NCBI RefSeq assembly: GCF_932276165.1
Contig: NC_063998.1
Coordinates: 6,522,501-6,586,500 of the forward strand
Origin: Plutella xylostella
Taxonomy: Eukaryota; Arthropoda; Insecta; Lepidoptera; Plutellidae
Direction of reading: 5' to 3'
DNA length: 64,000 bases
In this document: piece by piece, positions 34,374 to 47,100 of the stretch
Layout: the number at the start of each line of letters is the position of its first letter
How positions within the stretch are numbered: the first letter of the stretch is position 1
The notes under the pieces: model-generated
The model's input: only the letters and a program-made list of their open reading frames with translations
Told to the model about the DNA's origin: nothing
Database searches by the model: none
Made by a program: the position numbers and the translations under genes

Positions 34374-36843
34374 ATGCATCACAAGGTATCCGGCTGGGCG
34401 CTGCTCGCCCTCATCAGCTCGTCCTGCGTCCTGCACACGCTGGCCTACCCCCAGCAGCATGCGCCCCTTATATCACAGGTAATGTATATTTGTACTTACA
34501 CTTTTTACACTTATGTCCTTGGATGAATGGGTTGTGTGAGCTGTGCGTATCAATGAAGTTATGATGTGTTTAATTTACGGAAGCTGTCTGATGTATTTGG
34601 GAAATAATATAACGATATAGTTAAGACATAATGAATTTCGTTACTTAGTAAATTAAATCCAAATTCTTCGCGATAAGAACTTCTCAAAAAGGCAATCTTA
34701 AGAAATCATGATAAAAAAACATCGAAACATTCAGCGTCTTTTCCAACAATTGTTATTAACGATGTATAATGTTGTGGTTCCAGGCGACCAGCCACGTCAG
34801 GACACAGCACCCACAGTACTACAGCAACTCGCTGGCGCTGCAGCAGGCGCAAGAGGCTCAGGAACGCAAGTTCGCGGAGAAGCCAAACGCGCTGAAGAAA
34901 GTCGCCATCGATGATCTCGACGACATCCAGACCAATTCCATATCAGACAGTGGTTTCTCCTGGTCTAACATGCTTGGTAATTCAAATGTGCTTGGTAATT
35001 ATTGTTCCCAAAACCTTTTTACACCCATAACAACGTAGGTAAACGCTTTGCTGATGCTGTCCAGAATTAAAAACTAATTGGCAATAAATATCGATTTTGG
35101 CGCTTCTATTATATGTTTATGTATTTATTTGTACATGGATATTATGGCATAGAAGAACAGCTGAAACGTGCTATTCAAAATTTACGAGAATCTAAACCGG
35201 AGACTAAGAAAATGCTCAAAGTGCGATGTTGCTTCCGTTCCAGGTATGATCATGCAGATGCTCTTCAGCCCTGGCAACGCCGGCCCCAACAAGAGCGACA
35301 ACCTCGACACAGACTCAGTGTCCCCCTCCCCCTGGGCAAACCTCCTGTCTATGGGCCTCAAGATCCTCACCGCGATCCTCGGCGGAGGCGCCTCCAACGA
35401 TGGCATCGACAAAGTAGACAACGGATCTTCGCCCATGCAGGTACAACCCTATCTTAAACCCCTTGGAGAGCATGTTCTCCAAAGTAATATTTTAATCGAC
35501 ACAAATCCTTAATCCAAGTAAATCTTACTTTAATCATCATATTAATGTGTAATATACAAAATGAACGATTAAATATCCAGTTCCAGAATCCCTTATCCAC
35601 TAACCTACTCTGTAGATATCCCGTAAACGGATTTAGCAACCACTTTTGTTAGTGTAAAAGTTGGCACTGCAAAACCCTCACCTGTAGAAGACTTTACTTA
35701 GTTATAATTTATAATGTAGTTTTAGAATCCCAATTCACTTACGTAACTAGTCCTATATTAATGGGATTACCTCAAAGAATTACCAGATGACTGATCAATA
35801 TCTGATCAGCTTTCAATACTTACAATTCTTGATCTTTGAGGTTTTCCAAAAGAGTGTAAATAGTAAAATTCGGTTACGGAGACGGTGTTGCTTCTCGCTT
35901 GCTTCAGGGTATTTTGGCTGCGGTTCTGTCGACGGTTCTCGGTGCGAAAGATCCCGACCAGGTCGCCTCCATGGCAAAACAGGCTGGAGAGGTATGCCCC
36001 CATATTCTTTTATCCATAATTTAATTTCCTTTTATTCTTAAAACAATCCAATTAATTCCAAAGACTTCGTGATCTTCGTCATGTGTGTAGAATTCAAAAT
36101 TGATCTTAGTCGATTCCCACCTCCATTTAATTTAATGTAGATCTGCATTCTTCATTAACAGTGACTTTATCGTATTTCAAAACAAAACAAGCCATCGTAT
36201 CGTGTAAAGATGCTTCTTGAATCATAAATAATATGACACGATTCCCAAACATCTTCACCAACATCCCACAATCATCGACTAACACCCCACTCCTCCGCAG
36301 TTCATCAACATCGTAGTGAACCTGTTGGACGCCCTCAAGACCTCGTTCTCCCACCGCTCCCTCGCCGCGCGGTCTATCGGCCGCAAGGACTCCATCAGTG
36401 ACGCGTCCATCGCCGGCATCGCCATGCTCAAGACCTACGTCCGGTCCTTCGGGACTGACAACGACAAGTGCCTGCAGAAATACGTCTGTGACGCCAACAA
36501 TGAATGCTCGACCGACATCGGACCTAAGAGCGTCTTCTGCCAACTTGGAACGTGAGTGTTGATGTCATCTCCTTATGATTGATTTTCAAAGTATCATGGC
36601 CATAATGGGTTTATCACATCTCCTGTTGATTTTCGTGATCTTGCATTAATTAGTTTTCGGAAGATTCTCACAACTTTTCCGTTCACTCTTTATAATAACT
36701 TGTGTTTCTCTATCAGGTACGCTGCCAGTTTCGTCCTGGAGAGGCAATCAGGTGGAAGCTTCGAGGAGTTCTACGAAGCCGGGCGCAGGGGCCGGTCCGG
36801 CGTCGACTGTCGCCAAATATACCTCCAGTGCAACGAAGTTTAA
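34374..36843 (+). CDS. Gene C: secreted six-cysteine protein, function unknown
   Basis: Six coding exons join in frame to 318 aa: 34374-34478, 34784-34976, 35244-35440, 35908-35991, 36301-36551 and 36717-36843. The ATG is one base after an acceptor (TTGTTGCAG), so a non-coding 5' exon must exist upstream (candidate 25241-25360). Residues 1-24 are a signal peptide. Hydrophobic/Gly segments follow (LLSMGLKILTAILGGG; GILAAVLSTVLG; FINIVVNLLDAL). The C-terminus has C250-x5-C256, C262, C273 and C308-x6-C315. It ends EEFYEAGRRGRSGVDCRQIY, then LQCNEV. The CX5C...CX6C spacing matches gene B, suggesting paralogy. Exon 34784-34976 has two in-frame donors 18 nt apart (see findings). AATAAA lies at 37313. 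Gene D follows 1.1 kb downstream on the same strand. Confidence 0.88.
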
Positions 36844-37689
36844 ATATCCAGTTCACCTACATAGCAGTTAAGAGAATTGGAGACGAAGAGAGAGTATAAA
36901 ACTTACACCAAATTCTTGAGGAACAATTTATTTTGATCGAACTGTAAAATCGATACGAGCGCTACTTCAGTTAAAATTTTGTAATTCCAAATTTCCGGGT
37001 GAATATTGTGTGCCAAAATAATGGCTTATTTAATAATCCACCGCACGTTCTTGGCGCATCGAGCGTAGTGATCTATTTAATAAATTATTTATTTATTTAA
37101 CTTATTCTAGAAGTTTTAAGTAGGTGTTGTAAAGTATTCAAACATATACCCCAATGGTAAATGATCCCGTCCAAGTTTATGTCTACCTACCTTTTTTATT
37201 GTATTTTATTAACAAATTAATTGTTGTTAAAATATTATAATTTAATTAAAGAATCATCCGCCAAATTTTCAATTACGACTGATGTAAAGATTAAATTCTG
37301 CGTGATGTAAATAATAAAGATTTACATTACCTATTAGTGTAGTAGAGTATGTATTTGTGTGTGTGATTGAGGACGTCCTTGTGTGATTGAGATGTAAAAT
37401 AAATTATTTAAATAATAGTACATGCATCTTTCATTTTAATGACCCATTTTATCTTGTGATTTTTTGTAGGTACAGGTATTTTATATAAAAAAAAGTTCAT
37501 CACTTATTAAAGTAGCACAGATCCGTTTCACAGTGTCTGAGTGTCCTTCCATAATATGCGTTAATGGTACGTGTTGTTCATATTTCAATTAAATTAATTC
37601 AGAACAATTTATAATTGAAGCAAAGATAGAGTTTGTTATCATTACCAGTTATCAATATTATAATAATTACGTAGGTACCAAGTTATTTA

Positions 37690-37738
37690 ACCGTCGAATT
37701 TCCACAAAGTATGCGTTACTTTGTGGAAATTCGACGGT
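37690..37738. repeat. Perfect 22-bp stem hairpin upstream of gene D
   Basis: ACCGTCGAATTTCCACAAAG, then TA (37690-37711), is the exact reverse complement of 37717-37738, with loop TGCGT. It lies between the gene C poly-A region and the gene D promoter. It is a small MITE or a structured regulatory sequence. Confidence 0.7.
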
Positions 37739-37978
37739 AAAACGGAGCTAACCGCTGAAATTACCTCAAAACGTTGGTTTACAGGGTGAAAACAATTTCG
37801 CCCGCATTACGAGCTCGTATAAACATATCACCGTGTCGCATCTGCACCACCGTTACTCCGTTCCCGTGACTTGCCTCCCATCTTGCGTGGAAGCAGAGCG
37901 TGAAACATCAGTCACTGCTCCGGAGCTGTGACATTCAGGCAGTCTGCACCCTGACATGCGAGCGACGTGACAGGCGAC

Positions 37979-39532
37979 ATGACTGTGGGAAACGTGCTGT
38001 CTCAGATGGGAATCGGGACGAAACATGCCGCTGACAGGTCAGTGTTGTAGAGTAGTGTAGTGGTAGCCCTGGGGCCCTATCGCGAATTCAAAACTAAATA
38101 ACTTGTACCAAATTCAATACAATTTGAATCCTAAAATAGTTGACAAAACAAGTTCGCGATAGATACACTGAAACGTAAACAATAGTTTACATAGGCTTGG
38201 TCTATAATCAATAATGACACGATTCGATAAACGGTTCTCCGTTTCGGAAACGGAAGTGTACTTAAATTAACAGTATTGTTAAATTACATTTATGTATTGG
38301 AAAGTGTTAATATGGTCCCCTGCTGTTATATTACCTCTCCGAGAGGATAGCTATTAATAAAACGAACCGACATTGACACCTACAAATCGTAATAGCGTAT
38401 AATATCAGCAGGAGGTCATTTAAATAGCTATTATGTTTTATGAGAGCACTTTTGTTCTTGTTGAAGATAAGATTTCGGATCTTATGATGATGAACTTTGG
38501 TGTGAAGAAAGTCTCATTAAATCGACAATGGTCATCACAATTTATCACTGTTTAGACTTGTGTATCCGGGCCTGGATATAAGTAATTATTATTGTGAAAC
38601 TCAGACCTTTTAGGAAATTAAGAGTGACTAAATATTTATAAAGTCTAACCATTGCTATTGCTATGGTTAGACTTATAAATATTTGTCTGACAAGTCTATT
38701 ATTATTAGGTAAACTGTCTTATATTTTTCTAGATATTCCGACTACCACGGCGGCGGCGCATCGCACGAGCCGCACGTAGTTTACTCCTACGATCCGCACG
38801 CTCATAGCCATGTTTCCTCTAAACAGTAAGTAGTTTATTTAAACATTTGAATTATTGTAGAATGCATTGAGTCTGTTTTATTGTATCAAGTTGTTAGATC
38901 ATAATTTTAATCATTTTCTAAAGTTTATAGAACTGCCCTTAATAATACTGAATTTTCAAAATCTTTTACACGACCGACATTAAAACATCATCGATTTGTG
39001 TTAGTAAAATAGTCACGTTGATTTTTTGTGTTAGGTAGTACAATTTGTGGATTTATTTTCATTAAAAAAAAACTTTTTTATTTGCAGCAGTTACCACAGC
39101 TACGGCAAGAAGAACCACGCAGCCATGTCGGCCCTTACCCTGCTGGCTTTTCTGTTCTTCCTTCACATCCTCCAGCAGTGCCTAAGAGAACACATGCAGT
39201 CCATGAGCACACCTCAAGTCATGATCATGACCGCGGGCCGAGAAGGAGAACAAAAGTTATCGAAAATAAACACCAAAATGGATAAAAGTGGCGTCACCGA
39301 AATCGACACCACAACGCAGCGGGCAAAGGAACGCATAAAAAATAAAAGCCATAGACAACGCGACGATGAAAGAAAACGCGACGAAAATGGCGGCAAAAGT
39401 ACGTTGACGAAAATAAAAACCGCGCAGCACACACCGATAATGAATCCGCAAAGTTATAAACATTTGTACCAAGATTACTCGAGCCGAGGACATTCCTTTC
39501 ATGAAATATCAAGTCCTGTAAACGTAGATTAA
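37979..39532 (+). CDS. Gene D: His-rich single-pass membrane protein, function unknown
   Basis: Not recognised by name. Three exons join in frame: 37979-38037 (donor GTCAGT), 38733-38825 (acceptor TTTCTAG) and 39088-39532, giving 198 aa. Both introns are phase 2. The start is the first ATG after an in-frame TGA. A four-codon upstream ORF (ATG CGA GCG ACG TGA) sits just before it. There is no signal peptide. Residues about 21-60 are rich in Tyr, Ser and His (DPHAHSHVSSKHSYHSYGKK). A transmembrane segment lies at about 63-83 (MSALTLLAFLFFLHILQQC) and is followed by a short TPQVMIMTAG motif and a long Lys/Arg/Glu-rich hydrophilic tail. The hydrophobic block resembles that of gene A. A TATA-like GTATAAAC lies at about 37818 and AATAAA at 39847. 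Confidence 0.8.
38630..38684. repeat. Intronic hairpin in gene D
   Basis: AAATATTTATAAAGTCTAAC, then CAT is mirrored by ATGGTTAGACTTATAAATAT, then TT, with one bulged A and a 10-base loop, in intron 1 of gene D about 50 bp before the acceptor of exon 2. Close placement to the splice site could matter for splicing. Confidence 0.6.
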
Positions 39533-40578
39533 AGTTTTTAGGTTGGCTACAATTTTTGTTTTTTATTTTGTTACTTGTTCAGACCAAAAAAAAAGTTTCT
39601 TCCTTTCTCTTGGTCTGAAATCAAAAGAAACACCTAAAGGTGCAGTGGTTATTAAAGGTGCCCGAAGGTGGAAAAATATGTAATAGGCCTACCCCTTGAA
39701 ATCGGGACTTTTTCTTATGACTTGCAATGCAATGCTTGCAGTGTGCTAAATACATGTAAGTATTTCGTTAATATTTTTTGGGTCCCTATAGGTACATCTC
39801 TGCATCTTGACTACACAAAGTAAATTGTAAATAATTTGAGTTATTCAATAAAATTCGTAGGAAAAAATTACACGACAGATTGAATGTACGTGATGTGAAT
39901 AAAGTTAAGTTAACCTATATAAAATGAAAATACAAGGCAGTTGTTATCATAATAATTTATTTACTAAATCAGGGAGCACATTTAATTTACAACAACATTG
40001 CAGATACTTTACGTGTATGTTCGAAACAATTTTATTCACTACTAGCTGATGAAAATTAACTTAAATTTTGGAGTTATTAAAATGATTATCGTTTTACTGA
40101 TGGTGAACTAAGTAAGTGATAACTATATATTAATTTTATTTAAAATTTTGGATAATATTACATCTTATAGTAGTCAATACAATAGGCAATTTTTGACTGA
40201 TTTGAAACACGTGAGTTTTAGGGTTCTGTTTTGAGTTTTGTCTCTAATTTCAAATTTATATTTTGCATCCAACCAGCTTTCAAAAGAGGCCTATTATATT
40301 TACTCTACTGCGTGGCAACTCTCAACCACCCGCCTTTACAGTCGTATGTCAGAGGTGAGTCAAACATAAGGACCATTTTGAAATTACTTCAAACACTAGA
40401 CTCATATATGGCGCGTGGTTGTGAATCGGCTAAGTACCTCTATCTAATGATGCCTATGCTCCCATAATTGTGAAGACTGATAGATACGTATAAATGAATT
40501 AACTAAATATTATTATAAGATTATGCTTTTAGCCTAAGTTTTGTAATAAAGTAAACAAAAAGGCAAATTAGGTAGAAT

Positions 40579-40735
40579 CGGGCAATGAAAAGGCTCACTT
40601 TTCTAAATTTATTTATTAGCGGTTCAATTCAAGTAAAAACTGTTTAAGAACAAGTACATGATTCGATTTTTATTCAGAGAGTTAGCCCCTAGTTACGCCC
40701 TTAACGTCGGGTTGTCCTGAACCTTTTCATTCTCC
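40579..40735. repeat. Diverged relative of the 93-332 MITE
   Basis: GGGCAATGAAAAGGCTCAC at the left and CCTGAACCTTTTCATTCTCC at the right are imperfect inverted repeats and share the CAATGAAAAGG core with the element at 93-332. It overlaps the expected end of the YLPM1 3' UTR (candidate AATAAA on the minus strand at about 40669-40674). Weak. Confidence 0.35.
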
Positions 40736-41130
40736 AACCGGTAGAAGCAAAATTATCCAGAAAGTTACCTAGCTATTAACCGCTATAAAAAATAACAGTA
40801 TTTATAACCTACAACCTTAACTGTGAATTCTCACTATTCCAATAGGAATTCTTGACACTGACTAATCCTTCATTCGTCTCTCCATTAAACTATATAACAT
40901 CGACCAAAAATAAACGAGACATACAATAAAAAAATGAATTACAGCATTAGGGAAGAAAACTAGCGAAACTTTGGCAGCACCGTCGACTATGTCTGGCCAA
41001 TCACACGACGTTAAAAATCTCTACACAACCCACCAATGACAAGCCAGCTTTTACAGACAAATGACGCAACGGTCCTAAGCTTTGCGTTTTCTTCCCCATT
41101 GATGAAAGACTGCAGCAGAATAGCTGCAGC

Positions 41131-44100
41131 CTAGTTCCGCTTCACTCGCTCAATATACTTGGTTTGAGTCAGGGCGCTGGAGCCCATAGTAGGGTCGGTC
41201 ATGCGGTTCCAGTCAGTCTGACCTACCACGAATCCGATGGCACGCATCTTCTCTTGCTGTCTTCTCTCTTCAATATCAGCCCAACGGACCTGTTTTAATT
41301 ATAATGCGATGAAATAACCGCGTGGCAAACACCACATTAGCATAGTAAGGGTTCAACTCACCGGCAATCGGACAAGTTTAAAAATAACTGAGCCGAAATA
41401 CTAATGTCGGTTCAAAGGTGTTTTTTTTATATTCAAAATGTCAAAATTCAAAGTTTAAGGGCGGAATGTCCAAAGTATAAATCATCGTTCCACTTAGTCA
41501 GAAAAAGACGTGTGAAAACAATGTCTTTTAGCGGCTAAATGCAAACGCAAATAACGAAGTTCGGACATGGTTGTAAAGCAGTTTTAAGTCAATTTAAATA
41601 TTAAATCAGTAGGTAAAGTTTATTTTTCTAAAATTTCAAAGCACAAAAATGGTGCCGATAAAGTTGAACGTCATCCCATTTCGTCTTTCACAGGTGTATT
41701 ATTTTCAAATGTTTTTTGGCGGCAACAAAATTGCTGTAACGTTTTCAAGAACGTATCACGTTGATGCATTGATCGCACGCAACATCACGCTGTAGATAAG
41801 TTTCATATACTTATGTATTTACAACCACATCACAATACCGAAAAGGCAATTGCAATAAACGTATTCTTTCTATACGCAAAAAATTAACAGTAACGCAAAA
41901 CCAAGACCGAATACGGTAAACTACCGTTGGGAATTTCTAAAAGCTAGGTAATCTAACACTTTAGGTGGTATAAGATACTTACAGATTTCTTTCCCGGCTT
42001 GGCGACGGTTGGCTTCCAGTCGTCTAGTTGGAGGTAGTCCTCCATGGAGACTGCCGATGCTCGGAGTGGCTTGAAGGTGCCGTCCAACCGGGCTGCAACA
42101 AAGCATCCGGCAATGTTAGCAAATTGCAGTTACAGTGTTTTACCCGAAAGGTCACGGGAGTATAAATAGACTTTAGAATAGTACAGACAAGAAATATTTA
42201 ATCCAGGCTGAATCAAGTCTGGATTTTCGTACGACCGCTGTGTAGTCTAATTAAATGATTAATGGATGAACACATTTAAAGTTATATGTGGTCACAAATA
42301 CGAAGCATTTGAAGATTATGGTGTCAGTGAGAGTGCAAGTTCACCAACGATAGTGTCCATGGCCAATCAAACGACTGAATGAACAAAATGGCGGCTAAAC
42401 CAACCAATGGCAGGACGAAATAGTCTAAATGCTAATCTAAACTTATACTAGCATGCATACTTGCCCTTTTCACCCTTCGGTCAGAAATCGATCCAAAAAG
42501 TTAAAACACTATTGACGAAATAAATGATACCAGAAAGTTTTACAACAACAATAATAAATAATTTCCGATAAAACCTACCTATTTTAGAAGCGTCGTCCAT
42601 TCGCTCCCACTTTGAAGTGAACGATTGTTCAACCTGGATGGAGCAGCTTACATCTTTAGAAATGTTTATTACACGCTGAAAGGAACATCATTAGCCTATC
42701 CTACTCCTACCATATCAGATACCTACGTAAATAAATGAACCATGCATCATAGAACGTATCTACCAAGAAAAGGACATAGTGTTATTTTTTTTATATAAAA
42801 GCAAAATAATAATAAATATGTACATAAATTAATGTAATGTAAGTAAAATTTATATTAATTTGAGCGAGTTTTTACACCGTTCGAGCAGTGAGAAGTAATA
42901 ATTTAATCGTAAAGTTAGTTTTTGGCAGGACAGGCGAAGGAAGCGCTGTACGAGGGCTACACCGAAAAGATCGGGAATAGAATACTTAGGAATAAATTAG
43001 AGTGAAACCTTTTTGGTGTATCAAATGTAGTGTTTTTTCAAACATAATTCCATTTTCGAATTTAAAAAAAAAAAATAAATAAAAGAGTATTGACCATTTG
43101 AATTTGACAAGTCGGTGTAAAAAATGGAGCTTACGCGGGAATATTTCCGTGCAATAATTTTTCACAACTTTCGTCGAGGTTTATCTCAAGAACAATGTCT
43201 CGCCGAGCTTGTTTCTATTTATAAACTTGAAGCACCAAGTAAAACGACTATATATCGTTGGTATTCTGAGTTTCGCCGTGGACGTTCCTCTCTTACCACA
43301 GTCCCTTCTACTGGTCGGCCAAAAACAGCGGTAACACAAGATAACATCGATGCTGTACGCCAGTTAATAAAAGAAGATAGACATGTGACATACGAGCAGA
43401 TTCGGGCTTCTCTCAGCATTGGTATGACAGCCATTCAAACCATTTTACATGAAGAACTGGGTGTCAAGAAGTTAGTTTCGCGCTGGGTGCCCCAACGTTT
43501 GACCGAGGAACAAAAGTCGGCTCGTGTTAATTGGTGTCGATCTGCTCTGCAACGGTTCAATGGAGGCAGTTCAAATGCTGTCTACAATATCGTCTCTGGT
43601 GATGAATCGTGGATTTATTCATATGAGCCCGAAAGAAAACATCAATCGGCAGTTTGGGTCTTCGAAGGTGAGGTCAAGCCAACAAAAGTTATTCGCTCAC
43701 GCAGCGTGTCGAAAAAAATGGTCGCTTCGTTTGTATCGAAAACTGGCCATGTGGCTACGATTCCATTACAAGAACAAAGGACGGTTACTGCTGATTGGTA
43801 CACAACAGTTTGTTTGCCGGAAGTCGTAAGAGAACTTCGTAAAACTAACCCGAATCGTCGTATAATCCTTCACCACGATAATGCAAGCTCTCATACCGCT
43901 CGCAAAACAAGAACGTTTTTAAATATGGAAAACGTGGAGTTGATGGACCATCCTCCGTATAGCCCTGATCTGAGCCCCAATGATTATTTTACATTCCCAA
44001 GAATTAAAGATATGCTACGTGGTCAACGGTTTAGCGGCCCAAAAGAGGCGGTCGAAGCTTACAAATCAGCTGTTTTGACAGTATCCACTTCAGACTGGAA

Positions 44101-47100
44101 TTACTGTTTCAATGATTGGTTTAATCGAATGAAAAAGTGCATTGAATGTCACGGAGACTACTTTGAAAAACAATAAAAGTAAATAATATTATGATATCTT
44201 TGTACTTTTTTCTATTCCCGATCATTTCGGTATCGCCCTCGTACTACATCAACGCTATACAATTATTTTTTTTCACTGTTTGAACGTTGATAAAAACTTC
44301 CACTAGGCCAACAGATAACGAACCTCACACAGATATTTCCTGTATTTTACTGGGCTAGGATATGAATAAAATAAATGTTAGTAGGTATCGATACCTATTC
44401 ATTGTAACTAGCTTATTCTCGTCCAACATAAGTAATATAAAATGCTAAGCTGCATCTTCTTCCTGGTAAACATCAAAATAAAAAAATTACATTACTTTTC
44501 GGATAGCACGCAAAGGAAAAATCTTAAAAAAAACTTCACAAACATAAAAATGCACCTGAATTTAACCCGACTACAAATAAGTATGCCTTACTCCCATAAC
44601 GTACATTTTCAAGGCACTGATAATAATATAGTAGTTTAAATTCTTGAGCGGAGATACTACTGTTGTATTGGACTAATGCATTCCACGAGAGATGAGCTAA
44701 GCTGAAGCCGTGACAATATCACCAACAGCCGAGCGGATCTAAGAAAATAAACTGACACATTCGCAGATATTTCCCCTGCACCGCACATCTCCTCTATCAT
44801 TATCAGTCGCATACATCATTCAATAAATGTCGAAAATGTTCACATCAGTGCTCAGCCTAAACTTTGCGTGCTACTCAAGGTCTCACCTCTTCTTCGTACG
44901 CGTCCTCCATCACTGTATCATGGTCGACATCCTCCATATGCACCTCTGGTATGGCTGCATTCTGTAGCAACGTGGTTGGGTCTAGTTGGATGTGGTGGGC
45001 TGGGGTCTCGAAGAACCGCGACGATATGACTTGAATGTCGTCGAGAGTGCGGTTGTGTATGTTGCGTCGGTAGCACACTTGTGGGTCTCGCTCCAGCGTG
45101 CAAATGTACACCTATAAGTTGCAGGTTCATTATTGATTATTGAGTAAATTGAGTTGATTTTGAGCCGTGCTGTTTTTGTTCTGTTATAGTATCGACTGTT
45201 ATTTGCCTGCGCTGTTGATGGTGTTATAGCAGCAGTGTAAATGTCTTTATAAACTTTACCAACAAATAAATGAAGATGTATTCACACTTGTTATGGCGAA
45301 CCGTCATTTTAGATGTGTTAGTTTATGGGTGCGGCTTACAGTTGCGTTTCCCTCAACGTCTTCTTATGTAGATGTATAGTTTAGTTATAGGACGACAGTA
45401 GTATAAAGATAGACACTAATACCATCATCATCACTGCAAATCACTTTTGTCCTCCAATCCAATGGTAAAAAAAAACTCCCCATACAAAAAAAATTGGTGA
45501 GTAACCAATTTTGATAAGAACCTAGACATACCTGAAAGCCGTTCTGCCTTGCATAGTTCCATATGTCAGCGTAGCTCTTGAGCTGGTCATTGACCGCGTC
45601 ATATATTAAAAAGTTGAAGTAACCATCCGTTAGTGTCCGCTTGAATGCCCTCTTCAGTGATGTCAAGTAATTCTCCTCTAATTTCTCATCATATTCATAC
45701 TTCATTGAAGATTTCTTTACCTGAAAAAGTTAGAATTTTTCATATTGATTATTATTGTTCACATAAATAAATCATGTTTCGAGAAATAGCAAGAAGTTTT
45801 TATACAAACCATTTTGCCTGTAGCTGGATCCTTTTCTTCGATTTCGACTTCTTGCACGAAATAATCGTCAATAGACATAATTCTAGCTGTGCTGTTATAT
45901 TCGGCCTCCTTATCTCTAATTAACTTAGCTAAATACGATTTCCCACTGCCAGGGGGTCCTGTAAAAAAGCAAATAATTAGATCAGATTAGAAGGTAGAGA
46001 AGTATAGACGACAACTGAAACTTTGCAACGGGTTTTTTAAAATAATTGAATGTATAATGAAGAATGAATTTAAATGAATGAAGAAGAATAAGACGCATAG
46101 CAGTGTCAGAAATTACATAGAAAAAATATATTAGGGCATGAATACCCCAATATTTTTTTGGTCTTGGGACTTGATTCTGATTGAAAGTTAGCTTTGTACT
46201 CTTGAATATTAACTAAGCAATTACCTCTCAAAATCACAACAATTTTGTCAGGTCTCATATCCCGTCCGGGCGCCTCCAACAAGTCATCTATCATAATGAT
46301 GTGCTTGGCCGGCTCCGTCGCCCCGTTGCGAGCTTCAGAACTGTCCTTCGACTTCTTAGACGAAACACTGCGCTCCGTTTCTAGACTAATCCCCCTTTTC
46401 CTCGAGTCTTTATCCCGACTTCTGCTGCGGATTCTGTCGTCTCGCTTGTCCCTCCTGTCTCTATCTCTGTCCCGTTCCCTCTCGCGGTCCCGTTCCCTCT
46501 CGCGGTCCCGGTCCCTATCCCTGTCTCGTTCCCTCTCCCGGTCTCTGAATGAGTCATCTCGGCGCGGGAAGCGGTCTCGGTCGTCGCGTCGCCGCTCGTC
46601 GTGCCTTTCATCAGGTCTCCTTCTTTCTTCCTCCCTAGGCTCATAGTGTCTTTCCTCTCGATGTTCGTAGGTTCTTTCCTCCCTGGGTTCGAAGCTTCTT
46701 TCTACCTCCCTTGGTGGCGGTCGACCTCTCCAGTCATCCCTGGGCTCGTCCCTGGGAGGAGGCACTCTCCTCTCGAACTCCCGTGGCTCGTGGAAGTCTC
46801 GCGACGTCTGCCGCTCCCTCCCGTGTCTGTCGAGACGCCGACTGTAAATGTCTTCGTCGTAATCCCGTTCCGCCCTCCACGACTTTCGCGAAAACAAAAG
46901 CTCCTCATCAACTGCCTTTTCTATTTCTCTGCGTTTGTATGTGTCGTCGTTGGATTTGTGGTTATAGTCGAAGGTGTGCACAGGTTCAATAAAATCTCGA
47001 GCTAGAATCAGAAAAGAGAATGTTAGATGAAAAATCAGTAATATATGAAAATGAAAAAAGCATAGGTAACAAAATATATATATATAAATCTACGGAAAAC

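Noticed and set aside
46245..47005. Plus-strand Ser/Arg-rich ORFs resembling an SR protein
   Set aside because: They are antisense shadows of the Arg/Asp/Glu repeat exon of YLPM1, whose frame is supported by splice sites and by homology.
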